From an uncultured Blautia sp. (GTDB taxonomy: Bacteria; Bacillota; Clostridia; Lachnospirales; Lachnospiraceae), in assembly GCA_900553515.1 (NCBI GenBank), contig USDN01000004.1:1-64000 (forward strand): 64,000 nt of DNA, written 5' to 3'. The notes under the pieces were generated by a model. It did not search any database and was not told the DNA's origin. It saw nothing but the letters and a program-made list of their open reading frames with translations. Below, piece by piece: positions 52,257 to 60,125 of this stretch. The first letter of the stretch is position 1; each line of letters opens with the position of its first letter. A program made the position numbers and the translations under genes.

Positions 52257-53689
52257 GACTGCTGCAGCCTTACCCGGCTGCCATCCTGTATTTCTCTGTC
52301 TGCTTCTGTGATCACCTTCTGGCTGCTGGAAAGAGTTCCCTCCGCAAGCGCCGCCGTAGTCTGATTTTTTTCTTTTACCTGTACGGAAACCTTTCGTGCC
52401 ACCTGCACCTCCCCCAGAATCGAATCCACGGTATCCACAACAAATACATACTCCTGACCTTCCTGCCCGTACAGGGCTGTAAGAGGCACGCAGCAGCTAT
52501 AGGGTCCATTTGACTGTTCTACTGTAAATTCCACACTTTCCCCTACAGAAAGACCGCTTTCCGGCACTGCCACAGTCATAAGGAAGGTTCCCGGCTCCGC
52601 CTCATCCTCCTGAACCGCCTGTACTACGGCATTCTCCACCACTGTTTTACTGACGCCCTCCAGTTTCACAGCTGCTCCCACAGAAACATATTCCATATCC
52701 TCTCTGGTGATCCGTCCGGTCATACTCAGTTCTCCGGTAAGCTCATAAACCACTGCCGCAGCCTCCTGAGACGTCTGTCCTCCTGTCTGGGCAGAAACAG
52801 TTTTCATTACTCCTTCCGAAGGAGAAAACACCTCGCCTTTCTTGTCCAGAAGCGCATTCAGCTCTCCCAGCTCCTCATTGCGTCTTTCCAGCTGTGTCTG
52901 AAGCGTTTCCTCTGTACTGTCCTGAACCTGGGGGATCGCTGCATCCTGTTTTGCACGGTCTGCTTCCTTTACTTCCCGGTTTCGGTTCATGATTACCTGA
53001 TTCAGAGCTTCCGTTTTTGCCCGTACGTCATCCATCAGAGCCTGCTCCTGCTGTCTGTCCGCCTCGGAATTTCCCTGTGTGCCGTCTGTAAGGTCGTTTC
53101 CCTGTCCGTCTGTGCCGTCTCCGAAATCCGCCTCTCCGTTTTCCAGTTCCTGCTGCCGGGCAGCTTCCTCCGCCGCCCGTCTGGCTCTGTATTCGTTTAA
53201 TCTCTGCTGCGCAATATTCACTTCGTTCTGAGCATTGGAAATATTGATGTTTCCATTGTCCACGGCGGCATCCAGATCCTCCTGGGCTCTTTTTGTTTCA
53301 TTTTGTTTTTTCTTGTCATTAATCTCCTTCTGACTCCGGATATCGCTGATCTTCAGCGAAAGCTCCTGGATCTCATCCTGTTTTTTCTGTATACTGTCCT
53401 GAATACTGCTTTCCAGAACCGTCAGGATCGCCTGCTCTTTTTTTATCGCCTCTCCCGGTTTCACATAAACCTGTGCGATCTTCAGACCTTCCGGAACAAA
53501 AACTGCAGTCTCTCTGGTACCCTCTATTTTTCCGGTTCCGGAAACATTGTGACTGATGATCTGATTCTGAGGTGCAGAGACATGAATCTTTGCCACGCTG
53601 ACAGAATCTGCCGCTCTTGAAAAAAAAGTAAAGACCAGCATTGCTGCAAAAAATATTCCAAACCATTTCAGTATTTTTTTTCGTTTCAT
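52253..53689 (-). CDS. HlyD/MacA-like membrane-fusion (adaptor) protein
   Basis: About 478 aa from 'MKRKKILKWFG', start chosen because a longer in-frame version overlaps the permease gene. Membrane segment 8-26; lipoyl half 'SGTGKIEGTRETAVFVPEGLKIAQVYVKPGEAIKKEQAIL'; long helical hairpin (about 100-330) with an Asp/Gly/Gln-rich interruption; barrel at 'MTGRITREDMEYVSVGAAVKLEGV'. It is expected to pair with a transporter permease, here the MacB-topology protein. Its place inside a sugar-permease operon is unusual. Confidence 0.85.
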   Translation of the reverse strand: MKRKKILKWFGIFFAAMLVFTFFSRAADSVSVAKIHVSAPQNQIISHNVSGTGKIEGTRETAVFVPEGLKIAQVYVKPGEAIKKEQAILTVLESSIQDSIQKKQDEIQELSLKISDIRSQKEINDKKKQNETKRAQEDLDAAVDNGNINISNAQNEVNIAQQRLNEYRARRAAEEAARQQELENGEADFGDGTDGQGNDLTDGTQGNSEADRQQEQALMDDVRAKTEALNQVIMNRNREVKEADRAKQDAAIPQVQDSTEETLQTQLERRNEELGELNALLDKKGEVFSPSEGVMKTVSAQTGGQTSQEAAAVVYELTGELSMTGRITREDMEYVSVGAAVKLEGVSKTVVENAVVQAVQEDEAEPGTFLMTVAVPESGLSVGESVEFTVEQSNGPYSCCVPLTALYGQEGQEYVFVVDTVDSILGEVQVARKVSVQVKEKNQTTAALAEGTLSSSQKVITEADREIQDGSRVRLQQS

Positions 53690-53694
53690 TTTTC

Positions 53695-54534
53695 CTACTC
53701 CTTCACTGCTGTTGATACAATTCCCTGTTCCAGATAATCCTGTCCCGCCAGAAATACCAGTACAGCCGGAAGAAGCGCCAGCATAGAAGCCGCAAATGCT
53801 CTGCCTGCCTGTTCTGTACCGATGTTGGGAAGGTACAGGGAAAGAGGCCATTTTTCTTTTGTTTTCAAAAAAGCCATCGGCTGTTCGATAAGATTCCAGT
53901 ATTCCAGAAATCCAAGAACAAGCGCCGAGATCATTCCCGGAGATCCAAGAGGAATCCCGATGCTGAAAAAAATCTTCCATTCTCCCGCTCCGTCGATCCT
54001 TGCGGAATCCATCACCGCTTCCGGAAGCCCCTGAAAAAAACGATACATCAAAAATACCGGAAAGGTGGAAAAAACAGCAGGAAGGACGATTCCTGTCAGC
54101 GTATCCAGAAGTCCCGTCTGATCCAGTACCAGATAATTACTGAGCATCATTACCTGAAAAGGCATCATCATCAAAGCGATATATATGGTAAACAGAAGCT
54201 TTTTTCCCGGGAATCGGAATCTGGCAAAGCCCCATGCCGCAGGGGTTCCTACAAGGATCTGCCCGATAAGGGTCAGAGCTGTGATCTTTACAGAATTCCA
54301 GAACATGACAAAAAATTCCGGCGAATCCAGCAATAATTCCACATAGTGAGAAAACGTGGGATACAGAGGCATCAGTTTCCATGAGGCAAATCCTTCCCCG
54401 TTTCCCAGAACAGGAACAAGAAGCCGGGACAGCTCCATATTTCCCATCATAGATCCGCATACCAGAAACAAAACCGGAAATACTGCCGCCGCTGCCATAA
54501 GAAACACCAGCGCCGTCATAAATTTTTTCATCAT
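53695..54534 (-). CDS. Carbohydrate ABC transporter permease (MalG/UgpE type)
   Basis: 279 aa, six membrane segments. EAA loop 'LPEAVMDSARIDGAGEWKIFFSIGIPLGSPGMISAL' matches the sugar-import permease signature. Partner of the neighbouring UgpA-type permease (overlap ATGA) and probably of the beta-propeller/solute-binding lipoprotein. The expected ATPase (MsmK/UgpC type) is absent from the operon; a shared one elsewhere is common in Firmicutes. Confidence 0.9.
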   Translation of the reverse strand: MMKKFMTALVFLMAAAAVFPVLFLVCGSMMGNMELSRLLVPVLGNGEGFASWKLMPLYPTFSHYVELLLDSPEFFVMFWNSVKITALTLIGQILVGTPAAWGFARFRFPGKKLLFTIYIALMMMPFQVMMLSNYLVLDQTGLLDTLTGIVLPAVFSTFPVFLMYRFFQGLPEAVMDSARIDGAGEWKIFFSIGIPLGSPGMISALVLGFLEYWNLIEQPMAFLKTKEKWPLSLYLPNIGTEQAGRAFAASMLALLPAVLVFLAGQDYLEQGIVSTAVKE

Positions 54535-55394
54535 ATGTCATCGCTCCCTTCCCAGGCTTTTTGAAGAAGCAGGATCAGCAAAAGTATCACACTGCCTGTT
54601 GCCACTGCCGCCGCTGCCATTTTATCCAGAGACAGATCCCGGTACCAGTTATTAAAAAGATGCTGCAGAAGATACATGCTGTCCTGGGGATAGTCTCCTG
54701 CCACCAGCCAGGCTTCCCGGAATACCTTAAAACCGTTCAGTAAAGACAGTACCACAATGGTAAAAAGGGATGGCAGAAGATTTGGCAGGGTAATTTTAAT
54801 AAAACACTTCCATTCTCCCGCTCCGTCTACTCTGGCTGCTTCATACAGGGCTGTGGGGATCGCTCCCAGTCCTGCCACCCACAAAACGATATCATATCCC
54901 AGATTTCTCCAGATATAACTGACTACCAGCACAAAAAAAGAAGCGTCTGTGTTCATCCAGTCCGGCCCCTGAAAAGCCATCAGGTCCAGAAAATGATTCA
55001 AAAGCCCCTGACTGTGAAAAAGAACTTTCCACAAAAGCACCACGGATGCCACCGGAATCGCCATGGGAAGAAGAAACATACTTTTCAGAATATGCATACT
55101 TTTTTTTCTTCTGGTAAGCAGCACCGCGATCAAAAGAGACAACGCCACCAGCGCCGGGATACAGGTGCAGAAAAATTTCAGCGTATTGGCAGCCGCCAGA
55201 CGGAACGCCTGGTTTTCAAAAACTGTCCGGTAATTTTTCAGCCCGGTAAACTCGCCGCTGACCGCGCTGAAAAAGGATCTGCGGATCACATCCCCATAAG
55301 GGATCACCCAGAACAGCCCCACGCCCAGAAAGCTGGGCAGCAGAAATAAAAAGCCTGTATATTCTCTTTTCTTTGTTTTTTTATGTATGGTCAC
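54531..55394 (-). CDS. Carbohydrate ABC transporter permease (MalF/UgpA type)
   Basis: 287 aa, six membrane segments. 'YTGFLFLLPSFLGVGLFWVIPYGDVIRRSFF' N-terminus and EAA loop 'IPTALYEAARVDGAGEWKCFIKITLPNLLPSLFTIVV' are typical. First gene of the minus-strand operon: permease, permease, HlyD-like, MacB-like, DegV. It starts about 30 bp downstream of the -10 described below. Confidence 0.92.
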   Translation of the reverse strand: MTIHKKTKKREYTGFLFLLPSFLGVGLFWVIPYGDVIRRSFFSAVSGEFTGLKNYRTVFENQAFRLAAANTLKFFCTCIPALVALSLLIAVLLTRRKKSMHILKSMFLLPMAIPVASVVLLWKVLFHSQGLLNHFLDLMAFQGPDWMNTDASFFVLVVSYIWRNLGYDIVLWVAGLGAIPTALYEAARVDGAGEWKCFIKITLPNLLPSLFTIVVLSLLNGFKVFREAWLVAGDYPQDSMYLLQHLFNNWYRDLSLDKMAAAAVATGSVILLLILLLQKAWEGSDDI

Positions 55395-55426
55395 AGTTCA
55401 CACTCTCCTGTTATTTTAAAATCAGT

Positions 55427-55456
55427 GTATCAGCCCAGTCTTAAAAAAATCTCTAA
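55427..55456 (-). promoter_or_regulatory. Permease-operon promoter with TTTTAGAG box
   Basis: Minus-strand TTAGAG (55451-55456, inside TTTTAGAG) as -35, 18-bp spacer, TGATAC (55427-55432). The stretch TTTTAGAGaTTtTTTTaAGAcTGGGCTGaTAcaCTG matches the solute-binding-protein promoter at 58690-58719 almost base for base. Confidence 0.7.
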
Positions 55457-55462
55457 AACAAA

Positions 55463-55500
55463 TTAGAGATTTTTTACAGAAAGCTTTTTTAAAATATGAT
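55463..55500 (+). promoter_or_regulatory. Response-regulator promoter with TTAGAG box
   Basis: Plus-strand TTAGAG (55463-55468), then TTTACA (55473-55478), 16-bp spacer, TATGAT (55495-55500). Together with the minus-strand box it forms the palindrome CTCTAA-AACAAA-TTAGAG. The -10 region (TATGATATGATA) is shared with the histidine-kinase promoter at 58757-58784. Confidence 0.7.
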
Positions 55501-55564
55501 ATGATAGCATAAAAATGCAGTGGGATTTCTGCAGGGAAAGAGAAAAATAATACGAGGTATCCAT

Positions 55565-56245
55565 ATGAATATTTTAATGATTGAAGATGACAAAGAATTA
55601 TGTGCAGCAGTCTCTTTTCGACTGGAACAGGAGGGATTTTCTGTGACTGCCTGTCACGACGGAGAAGAAGGCCTTTATTATATGCAGGAATCTCCCTTTG
55701 ATCTGGTGATCCTGGACCGTATGCTTCCCCATATGAATGGAATAGAGGTATTAAAGGAAGCCCGGACCCGTCAGATCAGGACGCCGGTGCTGATGCTTAC
55801 CGCTCTGGGCGAGCTTGACGACCGGCTGACGGGACTGAACGGAGGCGCTGATGATTATATGGTCAAGCCCTTTGCTTTTGAGGAGCTGCTGGCAAGGATC
55901 CGGTGCCTGCTGCGGCGTCCGGCGGTTTATCAGGATTCCGTGAAATCCCTTTCTCTGGGCGACGTTTCTTTTGTCCCGGAAACAAGAACCCTGTCCAGTC
56001 ACGAAAAAACATGTACCCTGTCCAGCCGGGAAGGAGAGCTTATGGAGGTATTCCTTCGGAATCCCGGTCAGACTCTTCCCAGACGGCTTCTGCTTTCCCG
56101 GGTATGGGGACTGGAGGCAGATGTGGAAGACGGAAATCTGGACAATTACATTCATTTTCTCCGGCGCAGGCTAAAAACTGTAGAAAGCACACTGCAGATC
56201 CGAACCGTCCGCGGAGTTGGATACCAGCTTGAGGTCTTTCAGTAA
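55565..56245 (+). CDS. OmpR/PhoB-family response regulator
   Basis: About 226 aa; the ATG at 55565 follows GAGGT. Receiver domain with acidic pair Asp8/Asp9, phosphorylation site Asp51 in 'LVILDRMLPHMNG', and switch Lys in 'MVKPF'. DNA-binding winged helix ('LSSREGELMEVFLRNPGQTLPRRLLLSRVWG...'). Its kinase is encoded 2.6 kb downstream on the same strand, separated by the opposite-strand lipoprotein gene. Likely binds the TTTTAGAG boxes on either side. Confidence 0.93.
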   Translation: MNILMIEDDKELCAAVSFRLEQEGFSVTACHDGEEGLYYMQESPFDLVILDRMLPHMNGIEVLKEARTRQIRTPVLMLTALGELDDRLTGLNGGADDYMVKPFAFEELLARIRCLLRRPAVYQDSVKSLSLGDVSFVPETRTLSSHEKTCTLSSREGELMEVFLRNPGQTLPRRLLLSRVWGLEADVEDGNLDNYIHFLRRRLKTVESTLQIRTVRGVGYQLEVFQ

Positions 56246-56261
56246 ATCAAATGACAAAAAG

Positions 56262-56300
56262 GAATCGCAGAACTTCTGTCCGCGATTCCTTTTTTTTACT
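56262..56300. terminator. Bidirectional terminator between response regulator and lipoprotein
   Basis: AAGGAATCGC/GCGATTCCTT 10-bp stem with a ~13-nt loop (about 56260-56292) and T-runs on both strands, ending the plus-strand regulator and the minus-strand lipoprotein transcripts. Confidence 0.88.
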
Positions 56301-58651
56301 TACTCAGCCAGATAAAGATTTACCTGCTGGATGGCTCCCTTAGCAGCCTCCTCAAGGCTGATCTCCCCATTCAGGTATCTGGTTCCGTTTTCTGCTATGG
56401 CATTCAGGATGATCTCATTTCCCCTGGAAGGTGTGGTAAGCGTTTTTCCAAGCTCCTGAATTTCCTTTGTGGTCTCTTCGTCAGCCCGGACAATATCCAT
56501 TTCCACATACTCACCGGTACTCGCATTGCCGCTTCCTGAAGTACCCAGGCATCCCTGGTCGTCTCCTGCCGCCCAGTATTCTTCGCTGTCATAGACGGCT
56601 TCGTTTACAGGAAATCCGCTGTTTCTTCCAATCCCCTGTCCTTCCTTTGTAAACAGAAATTCCACCAGTTTTTCAGCAGCCTCCTTCTGTTCTGCTTTGG
56701 CGCTGATTCCCACTGTCTGAACCGGAATAAAACAGTTCTGCGCCTGTCCGTTCCATAAGCTGTGGGTGATTTCTCCCATTTTCTGCTCCAGACTGTACAT
56801 ATTTGCAAGATCCTCCGGGGAAGCCAGCCTGCCTGCAGCCATCTTCACATATCCTCCCAGGAGAGACATTACAGAGCCGCTGACATTACTCAAAAGGGGA
56901 AGTTCGCTGAGGCTGTAAACATATCCTCCTGCCGTTTCTTTAATATAATCCATACTTTCTTTTCCTGCGGCATAGATCCGTCCTGCCTGCTCCAGATATT
57001 CCTGCACTGCCGCTTCATCAAGAGAGCCGTCCTCCTTCTGCCATGCAGGGGCATTTACATCTGCAAAGGCTCTTAAAAATCCTTCCGGCCCTACTCCCAT
57101 AAGAGAAACAGGCATGTTCATTTCTGTGTATTCATCCTGGTAGCTTTCCAGAATATCCGCCATGGAAACAATGTCCCCGGCTTTTTCCACATCCTCTTTG
57201 TTTCCCTGGATCATGGGAATACTGAATCTTAAAGGCATTACATACTGGCTTCCGTCTTCCTCCCTGTATGGTTCCCTGATATTATCCAGAATTCCCTCTT
57301 CCTTTTCTGCCTGGTCCAGAATACTGCTGATATCTGCAAGCATTCCCTTTTCTATATAAGTATCCTCCGGAATGCCGTCCAGAATCATAACGTCCGGTCC
57401 GTTTCCTGCCATGATCTCTGTGTTCAGGTTTTTCAGGGCGTCTGTGGTTGTCATTCCATCTTCTCCTGTCATGCCAACTTCCAGACTCAGGTAAATATCA
57501 GGATATTTTTTCTGGAAAACGGCCGCCACCTGACGAATATAGGAATTGTCCAAAAGGGAATATACAGTCAGTTCCGTATCAGGCTCTGCCGGTGTATCCG
57601 GGGAGTAAGTATATTTCAGAACCCTTCCCATATGCCCCATATCTGCAGCGCCATCCTGAACTGCCACATAGAAGTTCCCGTCCTGATCCCGGTTCATGGC
57701 TACAAGAGAAATATCCGGGGAAGAAAGACTGTTCAGATTTCCGTCAATCACCTCTTCCACTACGCTTCCCTTAAAGGAATAACGGTAAACACCTCCGTCC
57801 TCTGCATAAAAAAGACTGTCCTCCTCATCGCCTTTTGAAAATACAAGAGGATAAGAAGAGGTGCTGGTAAGCTCAAGGTTACTTTCATCTTCTGTAAGCT
57901 GCTCTGTCAGGGCCGCCGCATCCTCCAGAGGCTCTCCTGTTTCCAGATCATAATAATGAATTGTGGAATTGGTGACAGCCACCAGATAATTCCCTATTGG
58001 AGCAAAACAGGAAACAACGCTTCCTTCCTCATATTTTCTGATCACGCTTCCGTCAAGAGGGTTGATCTCCACAATGGCAGTTGCAAAATCATTGATAATA
58101 AGATTTCCCTTATCGGTAAAACGGGCTTCCGAAACATAGCCGCTTGCAAGGATCTGAGAAAGCTCCAGTTCCTTTACGCTTCCGTCCGGCGCCAGGTAAT
58201 AATACTTATGCTCCTCTGTTTCTCCTGAAGCGTCATACGCGGATACAAAAATCTCGCTCTTTGCCCCCAGCTTCGGATAAGAAAGACCATATTTTGATGT
58301 ATCTACCTTCAAAGCCTCTGAAAGGTTCACAGCCTCCTTCCAGGACTTTCCTCCGTCAGAGGAATCAGAATAAAAAACTCCATCTCCTTTATAATAGCAG
58401 ATTCTTAAGGTTCCATCCTCCAGAAGAGTCATGTCCTGAATGTCTCCACAGTCCTCTGGAAGCACTACGTCTTCCTCCAGATAACGGCCCATTGTTTTTT
58501 CTTCTTTTTGTGTATCCTCTGTGTCTGTATTTTCTTTTTTTGTATTATCTGCCTTTTCCGTATTTCCGCATCCGGCAAGTCCCGGCGTCAAGGCAAGAAC
58601 CATGGCGGCTGTAAGCGCCGTCCCCTGTTTCCATCTATGATGTCTGGCCAT
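56300..58651 (-). CDS. Lipoprotein fusing a beta-propeller-like region to a sugar-type solute-binding domain
   Basis: About 783 aa; start at MARHHR behind GGAGG. Lipobox 'TPGLAGC' (Cys28). Residues about 55-360 look like a six- or seven-bladed propeller: 'VFYSDSSDGGKSWKEAV' is an Asp-box/BNR motif, with repeated 'GNYLVAVTNSTIHYYDLETG' type blades. Residues about 365-783 are an extracellular solute-binding domain ('ELTVYSLLDNSYIRQVAAVFQKKYPDI', 'GNGPDVMILDGIPED', 'EQKEAAEKLVEFLFTKEGQ'). It sits between response regulator and kinase genes, so it may both deliver substrate to the permeases and signal. Ordinary solute-binding proteins lack the propeller. Confidence 0.85.
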   Translation of the reverse strand: MARHHRWKQGTALTAAMVLALTPGLAGCGNTEKADNTKKENTDTEDTQKEEKTMGRYLEEDVVLPEDCGDIQDMTLLEDGTLRICYYKGDGVFYSDSSDGGKSWKEAVNLSEALKVDTSKYGLSYPKLGAKSEIFVSAYDASGETEEHKYYYLAPDGSVKELELSQILASGYVSEARFTDKGNLIINDFATAIVEINPLDGSVIRKYEEGSVVSCFAPIGNYLVAVTNSTIHYYDLETGEPLEDAAALTEQLTEDESNLELTSTSSYPLVFSKGDEEDSLFYAEDGGVYRYSFKGSVVEEVIDGNLNSLSSPDISLVAMNRDQDGNFYVAVQDGAADMGHMGRVLKYTYSPDTPAEPDTELTVYSLLDNSYIRQVAAVFQKKYPDIYLSLEVGMTGEDGMTTTDALKNLNTEIMAGNGPDVMILDGIPEDTYIEKGMLADISSILDQAEKEEGILDNIREPYREEDGSQYVMPLRFSIPMIQGNKEDVEKAGDIVSMADILESYQDEYTEMNMPVSLMGVGPEGFLRAFADVNAPAWQKEDGSLDEAAVQEYLEQAGRIYAAGKESMDYIKETAGGYVYSLSELPLLSNVSGSVMSLLGGYVKMAAGRLASPEDLANMYSLEQKMGEITHSLWNGQAQNCFIPVQTVGISAKAEQKEAAEKLVEFLFTKEGQGIGRNSGFPVNEAVYDSEEYWAAGDDQGCLGTSGSGNASTGEYVEMDIVRADEETTKEIQELGKTLTTPSRGNEIILNAIAENGTRYLNGEISLEEAAKGAIQQVNLYLAE

Positions 58652-58689
58652 AATTACATTTCCTCCATTTATCTTTATTTTCTCACAGG

Positions 58690-58719
58690 ATAACAGCCCA
58701 TTCTCAAAAGAACCTCTAA
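58690..58719 (-). promoter_or_regulatory. Lipoprotein promoter with TTTTAGAG box
   Basis: Minus-strand TTAGAG (58714-58719) as -35, 18-bp spacer, TGTTAT (58690-58695); the sequence parallels the permease promoter. The box forms a 12-bp inverted repeat with the box of the divergent kinase promoter (CCTCTAAAAATC...GATTTTTAGAGG). Confidence 0.7.
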
Positions 58720-58756
58720 AAATCATTCTGACAGATATAAATTTTCATTTGGATTT

Positions 58757-58784
58757 TTAGAGGCTCTTTCCAGAAAATTATGAT
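58757..58784 (+). promoter_or_regulatory. Histidine-kinase promoter with TTAGAG box
   Basis: Plus-strand TTAGAG (58757-58762), 16-bp spacer, TATGAT (58779-58784) within ATTATGATATGATA, the same -10 block as the response-regulator promoter. The kinase ATG follows 35 bp later. Confidence 0.65.
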
Positions 58785-58818
58785 ATGATATTATTAACTT
58801 TCCATAAAGGAGGATTTT

Positions 58819-60102
58819 ATGTTTCGCAGGCTTCACATACATATGACTCTTTTTTCCACCCTTATCACAGGAATCATACTGTCTCTTATGGCGGCTGCCT
58901 GTCTTCTGATCACCGAAAGCAATATACGTCAGAACCATTATACCATATTCACCAACAATGCCTATTCCTGTATTTCTTATCTGGAAAGCCAGAACGTACT
59001 GTCTCACCGCTGGATACAGCAGGCACAGAATAATTATCATATACAGATGCAGATTCTTGACGGACAGCATCCTCTGTTTTTTGACCGGCTTCACGAAAAC
59101 ACTGACCTTCAGAATGTATTTTCTCTGGCAAAAGAAGAATCAAAGGAAAACCACGGACTGGATCTGACTTCCTCCGGAAACGCCCAGGCTCTTTCCAAGG
59201 TGGCTATGTTCCAGATTCCCGGCTATTACGCCTGCACCGCCCGTATTCCCAAAAAACAGGGCTCTCTTCATGCTGTTTTCCTTTATTCCCAAAAGGAGCA
59301 GTCCTCTCAAATCCTGAGAATGCGTCTTCTTTTTCTCTGTGCTGTCCTGTCGGCAATTTTTGCCCTTGCTGTATTTTCCTGGTTTTTTACTCAAAAAATG
59401 ATTCTGCCTCTGGAAAAAAGCCGGAAGGAACAGAATGCATTTATTGCCGCGGCATCCCATGAGCTGCGTTCGCCTCTCGCAGTGATCCAGAGCAGCCTGT
59501 CTGCCATCCCACATGCGCCAAAGGAACGGGCAGACCAGTTTATCTCCATCAGTCTGGATGAATGCCGGCGTATGTCCCGACTGATCCAGGATATGCTTTC
59601 TCTTTCCAGATCGGATAATCACACTTGGGTGCTGAACGCCGCGCCCTGCGAGGTGGATACGCTTCTTCTGGAAACCTTTGAAAAATATCAGCAGCCTGCC
59701 CGTGAAAAATGCAAAAAACTTCGGATCGATCTCCCGGAGGATCCTCTTCCACTCTGCATCTGTGATCTGGAAAAGATCAGTCAGATCCTGACCATCCTGA
59801 TCGACAATGCATTAAGCTATGTACCGGAAGGAGGAATCATCTGTCTTCAGGCAAAAAAAGAACCGGGAGCCATTGCCATTTCTGTTTCTGACAACGGTCC
59901 CGGTATTCCCGATTCCGAAAAGGATTCTGTTTTTCAGCGTTTTTACCGCTCAGATGCCTCTCGAAATGACAAACAGCATTTCGGTCTTGGCCTTTGTATT
60001 GCAAAAGAAATCGCTCTTCTGCATCAGGGCAGTCTGAAGGTTCTGGATACTCCCGGCGGAGGAGCTACTTTTGTCCTGAAGCTTCCCCTGTCAAAAAACT
60101 GA
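58819..60102 (+). CDS. Sensor histidine kinase
   Basis: 427 aa, AAAGGAGG before the ATG. Two membrane segments (about 12-31 and 168-190) flank a ~135-residue extracytoplasmic sensor domain. H-box 'FIAAASHELRSPLAVI' with His214, then N, G1, F and G2 boxes ('LIDNALSYVPEGG', 'DNGPGIPDSEKDSVFQRFYRSDASR', 'GLGLCIAKEIALLHQG'). Pairs with the response regulator at 55.6 kb; the ligand could be sensed with help from the propeller-binding lipoprotein encoded between them, as an inference. Confidence 0.93.
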   Translation: MFRRLHIHMTLFSTLITGIILSLMAAACLLITESNIRQNHYTIFTNNAYSCISYLESQNVLSHRWIQQAQNNYHIQMQILDGQHPLFFDRLHENTDLQNVFSLAKEESKENHGLDLTSSGNAQALSKVAMFQIPGYYACTARIPKKQGSLHAVFLYSQKEQSSQILRMRLLFLCAVLSAIFALAVFSWFFTQKMILPLEKSRKEQNAFIAAASHELRSPLAVIQSSLSAIPHAPKERADQFISISLDECRRMSRLIQDMLSLSRSDNHTWVLNAAPCEVDTLLLETFEKYQQPAREKCKKLRIDLPEDPLPLCICDLEKISQILTILIDNALSYVPEGGIICLQAKKEPGAIAISVSDNGPGIPDSEKDSVFQRFYRSDASRNDKQHFGLGLCIAKEIALLHQGSLKVLDTPGGGATFVLKLPLSKN

Positions 60103-60125
60103 ATGGGATTTTTCCATGCTGTTTT

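Noticed and set aside
53690..53980. N-terminal extension of the HlyD-like protein
   Set aside because: It overlaps the MalG-type permease gene; the protein begins with a normal membrane anchor at 53689.
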